A DNA stretch of 10,443 bases from an uncultured Eubacteriales bacterium (lineage in GTDB: Bacteria > Bacillota > Clostridia > Oscillospirales > CAG-272). The stretch's first letter is position 1. The number at the start of each line of letters is the position of its first letter. Positions 1 through 7,201 of the stretch are shown here, piece after piece. Position numbers and translations under genes: made by a program. The notes under the pieces are model-generated. The model saw only the letters and a program-made list of their open reading frames with translations. It was not told the DNA's origin and searched no databases. The DNA lies in the NCBI GenBank assembly GCA_934500855.1, contig CAKSUH010000034.1, forward strand, positions 1-10,443, written 5' to 3'.

Positions 1-1026
1 GTCCTGGACCTGTCCGACAGCTGGTGGGATCAGCGCTTTATTGAGAACCTGACCATTTACGATCAGCTTTACGGCGTGCTTTCGGATGCGACCTATGTTG
101 ATAAAATGGCAACATGGGCAACCATTTTCAACAAGGATATGGTTCTGGCGCACAATCTGAATGTGGATATTTACAAGCTGGTTGAAGACGGCGAATGGAC
201 ATTTGCAAAGGTCCTCGAGCTTGCCAAAAGAGTCAACCTGGATGTCAACGAAGACGGAGTGATGGAAATCGGCGGCAAGGACATCTATGGCATCGGCGGC
301 GAGCTGGCAAATCTGGACTTCCTGATCCAGGCAAGCGGTATGCCTTATGCTTACTATCAGGATGACAAAATCGTCTACAGCCTGGTAGACCGGGTGCTTG
401 ATTTTGACGGCGTGTTCAACGCGGTATACGATCTGGTTGCGGATTCCACCCTGACCTACATGGCGGATGCACACACCGCCGGTTGGAGCGGCGGCCGGAA
501 ACTCTTTGAACAGCAGCAGATGCTGTTCTACATCTCCGGCGTTCTGAATCTGCCCGTCTATTTCCGCGGCTACGAGCATGACTACGGCGTGGTTCCCATG
601 CCGAAATACACCAAGGAGCAGACGCGTTACTACAACCCGGTTACCACCTACAACTGTCCGACGCTCTGCGTTCCGAGAAACGCCGAGAATACCCGGATGT
701 CGATGATGATTCTGCAGGCGCTTTCCTGCCGCGGCGAGGAAACGCTGATTCCGGTCTTCTATGACAATGTTCTGAAGTATCAGGCATCCCGCGACCCGCA
801 GACCTGGGCTATGATGGATATGATTTTTGAGGATCGCATTTTCGACCTTGCAACCATCCACAATTTCGGCAAGCTGGCAGGGAATGTGACCTCCGAAATT
901 CCGAAGCTGGTTCTGGAAAAGAGACCGGGCGATTTCGTGTCCACAGTGAGAGCCAACGAGGGCCTGGCAACGGACGCAATTGATAAGCTGATGAAATTCT
1001 ACGACAGCCACTACAAGCCGGAATAA
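1..1026 (+). CDS. Extracellular solute-binding protein, family 1 (ABC sugar importer), C-terminal part
   Basis: The open frame runs from base 1 without a start, so the N-terminus, including the expected lipoprotein signal, lies outside the window. About 341 residues remain, against roughly 450-550 for whole clostridial family 1 SBPs. The opening LDLSDSWWDQ segment, the following YGVLSDATY stretch and the aromatic-rich sequence (WATIFNKDM, YGVVPMPKY) resemble the substrate-binding lobes of oligosaccharide SBPs of the MalE/UgpB type. Residues around nt 238-290 form a D-x-N-x-D-G-x-x-E loop (DVNEDGVMEIGG), which looks like the calcium-type loop seen in many of these proteins just before a conserved YGI segment. 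Its role would be to bind a carbohydrate outside the membrane and hand it to an ABC permease, but no permease or ATPase is visible here. The stop lies 28 nt before the chosen start of the next gene, suggesting co-transcription. The family call is fairly sure; the ligand is unknown. Confidence 0.85.
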   Translation, partial: VLDLSDSWWDQRFIENLTIYDQLYGVLSDATYVDKMATWATIFNKDMVLAHNLNVDIYKLVEDGEWTFAKVLELAKRVNLDVNEDGVMEIGGKDIYGIGGELANLDFLIQASGMPYAYYQDDKIVYSLVDRVLDFDGVFNAVYDLVADSTLTYMADAHTAGWSGGRKLFEQQQMLFYISGVLNLPVYFRGYEHDYGVVPMPKYTKEQTRYYNPVTTYNCPTLCVPRNAENTRMSMMILQALSCRGEETLIPVFYDNVLKYQASRDPQTWAMMDMIFEDRIFDLATIHNFGKLAGNVTSEIPKLVLEKRPGDFVSTVRANEGLATDAIDKLMKFYDSHYKPE

Positions 1027-1054
1027 GTTTTTGCAAGAAACCTGTGATTATCCT

Positions 1055-3025
1055 ATGATGAGAATGATGCAAAGAAACAGAAATCAGATTTGGTTCGTTC
1101 TGCTCCTGCTGGCGGCGGTGCTGCTTGCCTCCTGCAAGGGCGGAAACGAAAACGGGAAGGACAGCTTCGGGGATCGTACCCGGCCCGTGCCGGATTCGGG
1201 ATCCACTCTCGGGCAGGATACCGATGAGCCGGATCCGGGCGACGGCTCCCTCCTCCTTGTAAAGAACGGAAAGACCAATTTCAGCATTGTAACGCCGCGG
1301 AGCGGCAGTCTGGCGGTCCAAAGAGCCGCGAACCGACTTTCGGAGTGGTTTTCCGATGCCGGTGTTGCGATGCCGGTGGTGGGAGACGGCGGAAACTTCA
1401 ACAAGAATGTTCCAACCGACACCTATGAGATTCTGCTGGGGAGAACCAACCGTGCCGAATCCCGCGCGGTGACCGATGGGGAGATTCCGAAGCGGGGATA
1501 TCTCTGGCGGGTGTCCGGACGGCGGCTGGTGATTCAGGCGTCGGACGATGCGATGCTGGAACTGGCTGTCGGCGAGCTGTTTCATACCTGTCAGAACGAT
1601 CTGGCGGGCGGAAATCTGACCCTTTCCGGCGACCTTTCACAAACGGTGGAAGTGCCGGAGGGACGGCACGGCTGGCTGCTTTCGGGTATTCCGGATTATG
1701 CGGGCGGCGAGCTTTCCCTCAATGTGTATGACAGCGGCTACGGGCTGACGGATTATTCCGAGGATGCGGTATACAACTCCCGGATGCAGATTGTCTACAA
1801 CACCTCCGTTGCCGAATTCGAAGCCTACGGCGGAAAACTGGCGGAAGCGGGTTATTCCAAAACCTTTGAAAACACAATCGGCGACAACCGCTATACCGCA
1901 TGGCGGAAGGCAACCACCCGGTTGTATGTCTACTATACCGGCTCCGGAAGTGAGGTCCGCGTGATCTGGGACCGGAACAGCACGGTGGACCCCGACAGGT
2001 TCTCCTACCGCTATACGCCGAAGGCAGAGGACACCTCGGTTTATTATGCCTATGCGATTTATCACGGACCGACCGGGCTGGACTACAGCAACTGCGGCCA
2101 GCTGGGCGTGATCAAAATGGCAGACAACAGCCTGTTCGTGATCGACGGCGGCATGGCGGCACAGTTTGACACCGCTGCGCAGGAAGGTTTTGTCAGATTC
2201 GCCCGTGAAGTAACCGGAACGCCGGAGGGCGAGAAGGTCCGCATTGCCTGCTGGTTCTTTACCCACACGCACGGTGACCATTGGGCGGGACTTGCAAAGG
2301 TGATGACTTCTGCCAAATACCGGAATGATTTTTCGCTGGAGCGCGTGGCAGCCAACTATGTGAACGCGCAACTGGATCAGAATACCGGGATTCAGTCGCT
2401 GTACAGTTCGCTGGTATCAGCCTGGCCGGAATGCCGGATGCTCACGCTACACACCGGCATGAATCTGCAACTGGCAGATCTCAACATCGAGGTGCTTTAC
2501 ACGCATGAGGACAATGTCCGCCGCAACGGCGTCAGCCGGATCACCGATCCGAACGACGCAAGCACGGTTCTCAAGCTGACCATGGGCGGCGTTACCCAGC
2601 TGATTCTGGGCGACCTGAACGAGGTTGGCATGGAAGCCCTGATCGGGCAGATGCCGGCAGACTATCTCAAGGTGGACATCGTGCAGGTAGCGCACCACGG
2701 CTGGAACTGGGTGGATGCCATCTATGACCTTGCCAAGGCACCGTATGCGATCTTTCCGCAAAGCGAAGGCGGCGCAAACCGGACGCTCGGCGTGGATGCA
2801 AAGCACACACTCCTGAAGGTGCAGGAGTATGCGTCTCCCGAAAACTGCTTCTTCTCCGATAAAACAAGCAGTCTGGTGGTCAAGGACGGCAAGGTGACCA
2901 TCGGACAGTCCTACCCGCTTTATTACGACAGCCCGGATTATGATTGGGGAAATGTTTATGAAGGTGTGGACCTCGGCACAGTGAAGGATTGGTCCTTCCG
3001 ATACGACGGTAAAAAGAAATCGTGA
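1055..3025 (+). CDS. Lipoprotein with hexosaminidase-B-like domain and ComEC-like metallo-beta-lactamase domain
   Basis: About 656 residues, exported and probably lipid-anchored. The N-terminus has Arg residues, a hydrophobic core and the lipobox LLASC with Cys27. Three regions follow. Residues ~70-185 resemble the small alpha/beta accessory domain that precedes catalytic domains in GH20 and GH67 enzymes (pattern YEILLGRTNR, then RLVIQ and a helix). Residues ~200-320 form an unrecognised domain. Residues ~335-620 form an MBL fold with HTHGDH (His404, His406, Asp408, His409), then DPNDASTVLKL, LILGDLN (Asp520) and VAHHGW (His547). The NDAS, LGD and HHG signatures match the ComEC C-terminal hydrolase type rather than beta-lactamases, so a metal-dependent phosphodiesterase or other hydrolase acting outside the cell is likely, with unknown substrate. 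The start is uncertain: a TTG at 1031 is in frame with a weak GGA eight bases before it, while ATGs at 1055, 1058, 1064 and 1067 have no good ribosome site. I chose 1055 because it gives a normal lipoprotein leader. It sits directly behind the SBP gene. Confidence 0.75.
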   Translation: MMRMMQRNRNQIWFVLLLLAAVLLASCKGGNENGKDSFGDRTRPVPDSGSTLGQDTDEPDPGDGSLLLVKNGKTNFSIVTPRSGSLAVQRAANRLSEWFSDAGVAMPVVGDGGNFNKNVPTDTYEILLGRTNRAESRAVTDGEIPKRGYLWRVSGRRLVIQASDDAMLELAVGELFHTCQNDLAGGNLTLSGDLSQTVEVPEGRHGWLLSGIPDYAGGELSLNVYDSGYGLTDYSEDAVYNSRMQIVYNTSVAEFEAYGGKLAEAGYSKTFENTIGDNRYTAWRKATTRLYVYYTGSGSEVRVIWDRNSTVDPDRFSYRYTPKAEDTSVYYAYAIYHGPTGLDYSNCGQLGVIKMADNSLFVIDGGMAAQFDTAAQEGFVRFAREVTGTPEGEKVRIACWFFTHTHGDHWAGLAKVMTSAKYRNDFSLERVAANYVNAQLDQNTGIQSLYSSLVSAWPECRMLTLHTGMNLQLADLNIEVLYTHEDNVRRNGVSRITDPNDASTVLKLTMGGVTQLILGDLNEVGMEALIGQMPADYLKVDIVQVAHHGWNWVDAIYDLAKAPYAIFPQSEGGANRTLGVDAKHTLLKVQEYASPENCFFSDKTSSLVVKDGKVTIGQSYPLYYDSPDYDWGNVYEGVDLGTVKDWSFRYDGKKKS

Positions 3026-3046
3026 CAGACAGGCTCATTCGGTTTG

Positions 3047-3072
3047 ATACCCGATGCTGTGGCATCCGGTAT
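3047..3072 (+). promoter_or_regulatory. Hairpin or operator-like inverted repeat upstream of the large secreted protein
   Basis: ATACCCGATGC at 3047-3057 and GCATCCGGTAT at 3062-3072 are complementary over 11 pairs with one C-C mismatch and a 4-nt loop. No T tract follows, so it is not a normal intrinsic terminator. It lies 12 nt upstream of the ribosome binding site of the next gene and could stabilise or separate the transcript, or bind a protein. A weak promoter overlaps it: TTGATA at 3044-3049 and TATAAA at 3070-3075, but the 20-bp spacer is long, so an internal promoter is only a possibility. Confidence 0.4.
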
Positions 3073-3098
3073 AAATATTAGAAAAAGGAGATCTCGCG

Positions 3099-5906
3099 AT
3101 GAAAAAACTCAAACGTATCCTTTCCTGCATTTTTGTATTGGTCTTTCTGCTCTCAACCTTTTCCGGTATTGCCGTTACGGCGGCGAGTGCCGTCGTCTAT
3201 AATGACGGCGACACCGCAGGCAAACCGGTTAAACCGGACGGCGTGATTCACAGAACCGCCAACCGGCTGGCATGGTCGCAGAGCAACGGCAAGATTCTGA
3301 CCGGACGCAAGGGCGCCCTGCGGGTTGCACAGGGGCAGCTGATGGGGCTGACGGTGGAAGCCAGCTCGCAGCGCTATGCTTACGCAGGCTTTGTGGGCGG
3401 AAGCGAAAATCAGCGTGCGGTTGAAATGATCGATCTGTACACCAGCGATTCACTCGGCTACTGGCAGTACCGGAATGCAAAGGGCGAATATGCAAATCCG
3501 CGTGCCCTGACGATGGACGGTAAGAAGCAGGTGATTGTCGGTCTGGACGGCACCTCCGAGGGCGTGCAGGTAGCCTTCCTGCTGCCCGACACGGAAACCG
3601 GCGAGATGACCCAGACGCTGATCACGCAGGTGTTGGCTCAGCCGGAGGACGGAACCCAGCTGCTCTGCCGCGGCCTGAAATGCCTCGCGATCGGCGGGGT
3701 CAGATACCTCTATGTGCTGACCTCTGACGGCAAGGACACAACCGAAGCCGCTTCGGAGAGCAAAGCCAACTATGACCGTGTTTACCGCTACATTGTAACC
3801 GTGAACAAAGACACCCGCGAACTGAAACTGGATACCGCATTCGGCATCAACGAAGCCGGTGTTGCCGGCGGCGGATACGCAGTCGTGAAGGTGGCATCCG
3901 GGCTGAATACCGAAGGCGACAGCTCCGTTGCCGAGCTTTACGGTGTGGATGTCCGCAGCGACGGCGCAGTCTTCATCGGTTGCGGAAACAACCGGACGAA
4001 TGCCGTGGTCCTGAGTGCGGACGGCGCTTCCGGCCTCGGTAAGCTGTATGACAATAACAATGATGCCTGGACGCCGAACGGCCCGATTGCACTGGTGGAT
4101 GATGCCTATCTTGGCGTTATGAACAACAAGTACGGCGGCAGCCAGTGGGCGAAGGGAAACATGAATGTGTTCAACGCGCAGGACCTGACGCAGTACACCA
4201 AGCAGACCTACTGGGAGCAGCTCTGCTGGCTGGAGCCCTATGAAAAGAACGCCTGCTATGCGATGTGCTATGTGGGCGGTAACCTCTACTATACGAACGT
4301 CAGCAACGGCAACGCCACCGACGATTACTACAGCGCCGGCGCGGATCAGATTATCGTGATGAACATTGCCGCCAAGTCCGGCAAAAAGTATTCTGCGGCG
4401 ATGGCATCCCGGATCTTTACCAACCAGGCAGGCCGTGCCTCCGATCTGAAAACGATCTGGGCACAGAGCAAATCCAACATTCTCACAAACCCCGGTCAGA
4501 CTCTGAAGACGGCAACCGGTCAGCTGGAAGGCTTTGCGATCAGCCCGGATGAGCAGTTTGCGTTCCTCGGTTTTTCAGGCGGGGAGGCTGAAAACCGTGC
4601 GCTGGAAATGATTTCGCTGGGGACCGGCGAATCGCTCGGCTCCTTCCGGCATCAGGATGCAGGCGGTGCCTATGCAGTCCCGCGCGCAGCAGATGCAGAC
4701 GGTAAGAACCATGTGTATGTGGGTTGGGACAGCACCTCGGAGGGCATTCAGATCACGCGTCTGGATTACACCGCAGAGGGCGTTATGACCGAGGGGATGA
4801 CCTTCAATGCCTCCAACAACACCGGTTTGCTCGTCCGCGATATCCGCTACCGCGTACTGAACGGAATCGAATATCTCTATGTCCTGATGTCTGACGGACT
4901 TGAGGGCGCGGATAACACCAGAAACGACCGGATCTACCGTTACACCATCGGTGACAATACGCTGACGGTGGATAAGACCTTCGGCATTCAGGGCTTTGCA
5001 AATCCCCGCGTGCTCAGCGGCAGAAGCGACAACGGACTGACCGAGCTGTACGCCATCGATGTGGACACGGACGGAACGGTTTATGTGACCAGTAACGACG
5101 GCCCGATGGCTGCAAGACTGACCAAGAACGGAACGGAATACACGGCACTCTGGGGAAGCAACACCGACAACAGCAAGTCGCAGGGCGCGATTGCCGTGGT
5201 TGACCGCTTTGTCATTACGCCGATCAATGCCGGCGCAGGCGTCAAGGAAGGCATGGCGTGGGACAGAAACATTGTGAAGGACAGAGATACCGGAAAATCT
5301 CCTTATAACGGGCTTTGGTCGTTTACGAAGAACTCTGCCCGCATCAAGTACGATGCGGAAGTGATGAACTACTACACGCATATGCGTTACATCAACGGCA
5401 CGCTCTACATTGCCGACCGCGGAGCAGGGGAAGCAACCGGGGCTGTGGATGTCAACGCCGATAAGATCTGGAAGGTGACATACGACAGCCCGGTGTACAA
5501 CGATACCGTTAAGACCATCGGTTTCCAGACCTCCGATGTGAACACCGAAACGAACACTTATCGCGCTCGTTTCCTTGCTACGCTGGATTCGGACGAATAC
5601 AACGGCGCCGGGTTTGAGATCTCCTATGAGTACACCAACGCAGAGGGCGTTCTGGTCAAGCATAGCTACACGCCGGAGGAAACCGTTTGCAAGAATGCAT
5701 ACACCGGCATTTCGGGCATCGGTGCCACACTCCGGGCGCAGGGCATGGGCGGCAGGTATCTGATTGCCATGTCGGTTGATAATATCCCGACTTCCATCGG
5801 GGAAATCACATTCTCTGTCCGTGCATATGTTCTGGGAGAGGACGAAACACCGGTCTTTGAATCGGAAACGCCGATGACCATCACCATCAAGTCTCCTGCC
5901 AACTGA
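3099..5906 (+). CDS. Large secreted protein: two propeller-like repeats plus C-terminal beta-sandwich domain
   Basis: 935 residues. The start is firm: AAGGAG at 3085-3090 lies 8 nt before ATG. A signal peptide (KKLKR, a hydrophobic core, then AVTAAS) suggests cleavage near residue 30. There is no lipobox, no sorting motif and no C-terminal membrane segment, so the product is probably released or held by binding. Residues ~55-440 and ~445-800 are two copies of one long unit. Matching landmarks are QLMGLTVEASSQRYAYAGF versus QLEGFAISPDEQFAFLGF, RAVEMIDL versus RALEMISL, VGLDGTSEGVQV versus VGWDSTSEGIQI, and RVYRY/AELYGVDV versus RIYRY/TELYAIDV. The beta-strand-rich, WD/NHL-like pattern suggests a beta-propeller, possibly one blade set per half. 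Residues ~806-935 (GFQTSDVNTETNTYRARFLATLDSDEY onward split by short loops) look like an Ig-like beta-sandwich often found at the ends of clostridial exported proteins. I see no catalytic motif. It may bind or scaffold glycans, but the function is unknown. Confidence 0.8.
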   Translation: MKKLKRILSCIFVLVFLLSTFSGIAVTAASAVVYNDGDTAGKPVKPDGVIHRTANRLAWSQSNGKILTGRKGALRVAQGQLMGLTVEASSQRYAYAGFVGGSENQRAVEMIDLYTSDSLGYWQYRNAKGEYANPRALTMDGKKQVIVGLDGTSEGVQVAFLLPDTETGEMTQTLITQVLAQPEDGTQLLCRGLKCLAIGGVRYLYVLTSDGKDTTEAASESKANYDRVYRYIVTVNKDTRELKLDTAFGINEAGVAGGGYAVVKVASGLNTEGDSSVAELYGVDVRSDGAVFIGCGNNRTNAVVLSADGASGLGKLYDNNNDAWTPNGPIALVDDAYLGVMNNKYGGSQWAKGNMNVFNAQDLTQYTKQTYWEQLCWLEPYEKNACYAMCYVGGNLYYTNVSNGNATDDYYSAGADQIIVMNIAAKSGKKYSAAMASRIFTNQAGRASDLKTIWAQSKSNILTNPGQTLKTATGQLEGFAISPDEQFAFLGFSGGEAENRALEMISLGTGESLGSFRHQDAGGAYAVPRAADADGKNHVYVGWDSTSEGIQITRLDYTAEGVMTEGMTFNASNNTGLLVRDIRYRVLNGIEYLYVLMSDGLEGADNTRNDRIYRYTIGDNTLTVDKTFGIQGFANPRVLSGRSDNGLTELYAIDVDTDGTVYVTSNDGPMAARLTKNGTEYTALWGSNTDNSKSQGAIAVVDRFVITPINAGAGVKEGMAWDRNIVKDRDTGKSPYNGLWSFTKNSARIKYDAEVMNYYTHMRYINGTLYIADRGAGEATGAVDVNADKIWKVTYDSPVYNDTVKTIGFQTSDVNTETNTYRARFLATLDSDEYNGAGFEISYEYTNAEGVLVKHSYTPEETVCKNAYTGISGIGATLRAQGMGGRYLIAMSVDNIPTSIGEITFSVRAYVLGEDETPVFESETPMTITIKSPAN

Positions 5907-5933
5907 CAGGATCCAACGGAAAGGAGTTTTACG

Positions 5934-6113
5934 ATGAAACAATTGTATCTGACCCCCTTTATGACCGTTTTCTGTGCCCCGGAGGATGTTCTGACTGCAT
6001 CGGATGAATCCACCACGGCAGTAACCACCACGGGAGCAACCACAACAGGTGACAAACCGTTCCACTATAACGACGGAGCCGGAGACGGCGGTTCCGTTCC
6101 GTTTGCCGGATAA
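5934..6113 (+). CDS. Small Thr/Gly-rich protein of unknown function (59 aa)
   Basis: An ATG with an excellent ribosome binding site (AAGGAG at 5921-5926, 7-nt spacing) begins 27 nt after the stop of the large secreted protein. The 59-residue product falls into three parts: an aliphatic/aromatic head (MKQLYLTPFMTVF), an acidic motif PEDVLTASDE, then a Thr-rich linker (STTAVTTTGATTTG) and a Gly/Asp-rich tail ending VPFAG. There is one Cys (residue 14), no true signal peptide and no membrane helix. From memory, short clostridial proteins with a tyrosine-proline head and an E-D-V-[IL]-T-x-S motif are frequent but uncharacterised; I could not check this. The head-motif-tail layout recalls a leader plus core peptide, but no maturation enzyme is nearby, so a modified-peptide role is only an idea. 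The terminator starts 10 nt after its stop, making it the last gene of the unit. Confidence 0.7.
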   Translation: MKQLYLTPFMTVFCAPEDVLTASDESTTAVTTTGATTTGDKPFHYNDGAGDGGSVPFAG

Positions 6114-6123
6114 CTGATACCAT

Positions 6124-6186
6124 AACGGGACAGGCAATCGCACAGATGTTCTCTTTGCTGCGATTGTCTGTTCCGTTTTTGTTCTT
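6124..6186 (+). terminator. Intrinsic terminator of the secreted-protein unit
   Basis: A 19-bp stem pairs 6124-6142 (AACGGGACAGGCAATCGCA) with 6159-6177, using two G-U pairs, around a 16-nt loop. It runs into a T-rich tail (TTTTTGTTCTT). It lies 10 nt after the small protein's stop codon and 11 nt before the -35 of the regulator promoter, so it separates the two units. Confidence 0.85.
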
Positions 6187-6196
6187 GATTTATTCC

Positions 6197-6225
6197 TTGT
6201 ATTTCGCCGGCTTTTATGGTATAAT
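6197..6225 (+). promoter_or_regulatory. Sigma-A type promoter of the AraC regulator gene
   Basis: TTGTAT at 6197-6202 (-35), a 17-bp spacer, and consensus TATAAT at 6220-6225 with an extended -10 TGG at 6217-6219. Transcription would start near 6232. The ~187-nt space between the small protein and the regulator thus holds the terminator, this promoter, an inverted repeat and the leader. No further gene is seen in it. Confidence 0.75.
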
Positions 6226-6232
6226 AAAATAG

Positions 6233-6255
6233 GGGAGGCAGACCGTCTGCCGCCC
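6233..6255. promoter_or_regulatory. Inverted repeat at the predicted transcription start of the regulator
   Basis: GGCAGAC at 6237-6243 and GTCTGCC at 6245-6251 are a perfect 7-bp inverted repeat around a single C. Flanking GGGA and GCCC extend it to 11-bp arms with one mismatch. Its position at about +2 to +24 suits an operator (for example autoregulation or another dimeric regulator). A 1-nt centre is too tight for a normal RNA hairpin loop, although a slightly opened one could form. No binding protein is identifiable. Confidence 0.5.
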
Positions 6256-6300
6256 GGAAATCAGCCGGATCAATTGATTATTAAAAAGGGGGGCGGTTGC

Positions 6301-7152
6301 ATGGCTTATGATACATTGGAAGAACTGTTGGATCATTTGCGCAACGTGACCAACCTGACCGTTTCCAGCTGCAACAGCAAGTATCGCAGCACCAATTCCG
6401 GCGGGGGTGGTCCGATCCCGGAAAACCGCTTTTGCCAAATGATTCATTCCTGCGAGAAAGCACTGTCCATCTGCATCAATTCGGACATCGATGCCTACCA
6501 GACGGCGGAGAAAAACGGGCTGCACTGCTATACCTGCCCGTTCGGGCTTCTGGAAGCGGTGATGCCGATTTCCTTTGATGGAAATGCCGCCGGATATGTG
6601 ATGATCGGGAAGGCGATTCCCGATGAAGAAGGCGTGGAGGAACGGATTTTGCAGAACCTGTTCGACCGTTTCCCGGAGCTGAAGAAAAAGCGGGAGTATC
6701 TGGCGGATTGCCTTTCCCGCTTCACCCGCATTTCAAAGGCACAATGGGAAGCAAGCCTGTGCACGCTGTATGTCTATGGCAAGTATATCGAGGAGCAGCG
6801 TCTGCTGTTCCGGCAGTCCAAAACGCTGGCACAGCTTGCAAAGGAATATATCGGCGCGAATTACGGAAGCAAAATTACCATGACCGACCTCTGTCTGCGC
6901 CTGCATTGCAGCACGGTTACGCTGAACCATCATTTCCGCCGCGAGTTCGGCACCTCGATTGCCGAATATCTGCGTGATAAACGGCTGTCGCGCTCCGAAT
7001 ATCTGCTGGTGCATTCCAGGATGAACATCAATGAAATTTCGGATTTCTGCGGGTTTTCCGATGCAAACTATTTCTTCCGGCAGTTCAAATCGAGACACGG
7101 TGTTTCTCCCTCGCAGTACCGCAAGCTGCACGGTGAGGAAAAGCCCGGTTGA
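6301..7152 (+). CDS. PocR-domain AraC-family transcription regulator
   Basis: 283 residues, cytoplasmic, DNA-binding. I chose ATG at 6301 because AAAGGGGGG at 6284-6292 is correctly placed before it; the in-frame TTG at 6274 has no such support. Residues ~5-170 match the PocR sensory domain: an NRFCQMIHS start, CxxSD-like ICINSD, then HCYTCPFGLLEAVMPI and GYVMIGKAI. Cysteines occur at 24, 45, 51, 58, 76 and 79, with 45, 58 and 79 at places I recall as typical of the family. Residues ~180-277 are the AraC DNA-binding domain with two helix-turn-helix units: ITMTDLCLRLHCSTVTLNHHF and INEISDFCGFSDANYFFRQF, closing with GVSPSQYRK. PocR domains are thought to bind small hydroxylated compounds; in gut clostridia such regulators often neighbour sugar-use genes. 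It has its own promoter, stands between a terminated plus-strand unit and a convergent minus-strand unit, and probably activates one or both. The actual target and ligand are inferred only. Confidence 0.88.
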   Translation: MAYDTLEELLDHLRNVTNLTVSSCNSKYRSTNSGGGGPIPENRFCQMIHSCEKALSICINSDIDAYQTAEKNGLHCYTCPFGLLEAVMPISFDGNAAGYVMIGKAIPDEEGVEERILQNLFDRFPELKKKREYLADCLSRFTRISKAQWEASLCTLYVYGKYIEEQRLLFRQSKTLAQLAKEYIGANYGSKITMTDLCLRLHCSTVTLNHHFRREFGTSIAEYLRDKRLSRSEYLLVHSRMNINEISDFCGFSDANYFFRQFKSRHGVSPSQYRKLHGEEKPG

Positions 7153-7156
7153 TGCC

Positions 7157-7201
7157 AACGGAAAAGAACAGGACTCAGTCGGAGTCCTGTTCTTTTCCGT
7201 T
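7157..7201. terminator. Bidirectional intrinsic terminator between convergent units
   Basis: A perfect 20-bp inverted repeat pairs 7157-7176 with 7182-7201 around a 5-nt loop. In each direction the GC-rich core GGACTC/GAGTCC is followed by a TGTTCTTTT tract, which is what a two-way terminator needs. It begins 4 nt after the regulator's stop and contains the stop codon (7175-7177) of esterase A on the other strand, so the last codons of that gene would lie in the upstream arm. Confidence 0.88.

Noticed and set aside
809..2371. Several minus-strand frames opposite the SBP and MBL lipoprotein genes
   Set aside because: They lie wholly within well-supported plus-strand genes and their compositions (Arg/His/Pro-rich) are typical of antisense shadows.
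5934..6113. Calling the small protein a RiPP precursor
   Set aside because: The head-and-tail layout is suggestive, but no radical SAM, LanM-like, protease or dedicated transporter gene is in the window and there is only one Cys.
4575..6143. A 522-codon open frame on the minus strand, opposite the large secreted protein and the small protein
   Set aside because: It overlaps a plus-strand gene with a strong ribosome site, signal peptide and internal repeats. The frame stays open because of GC-rich codon use in the real gene. Its translation has no recognisable domain and it runs through the terminator.
6274..6300. TTG at 6274 as the regulator start
   Set aside because: The ribosome binding site at 6284-6292 lies downstream of it and fits ATG at 6301. 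The extra residues (IIKKGGGC) simply translate that site.
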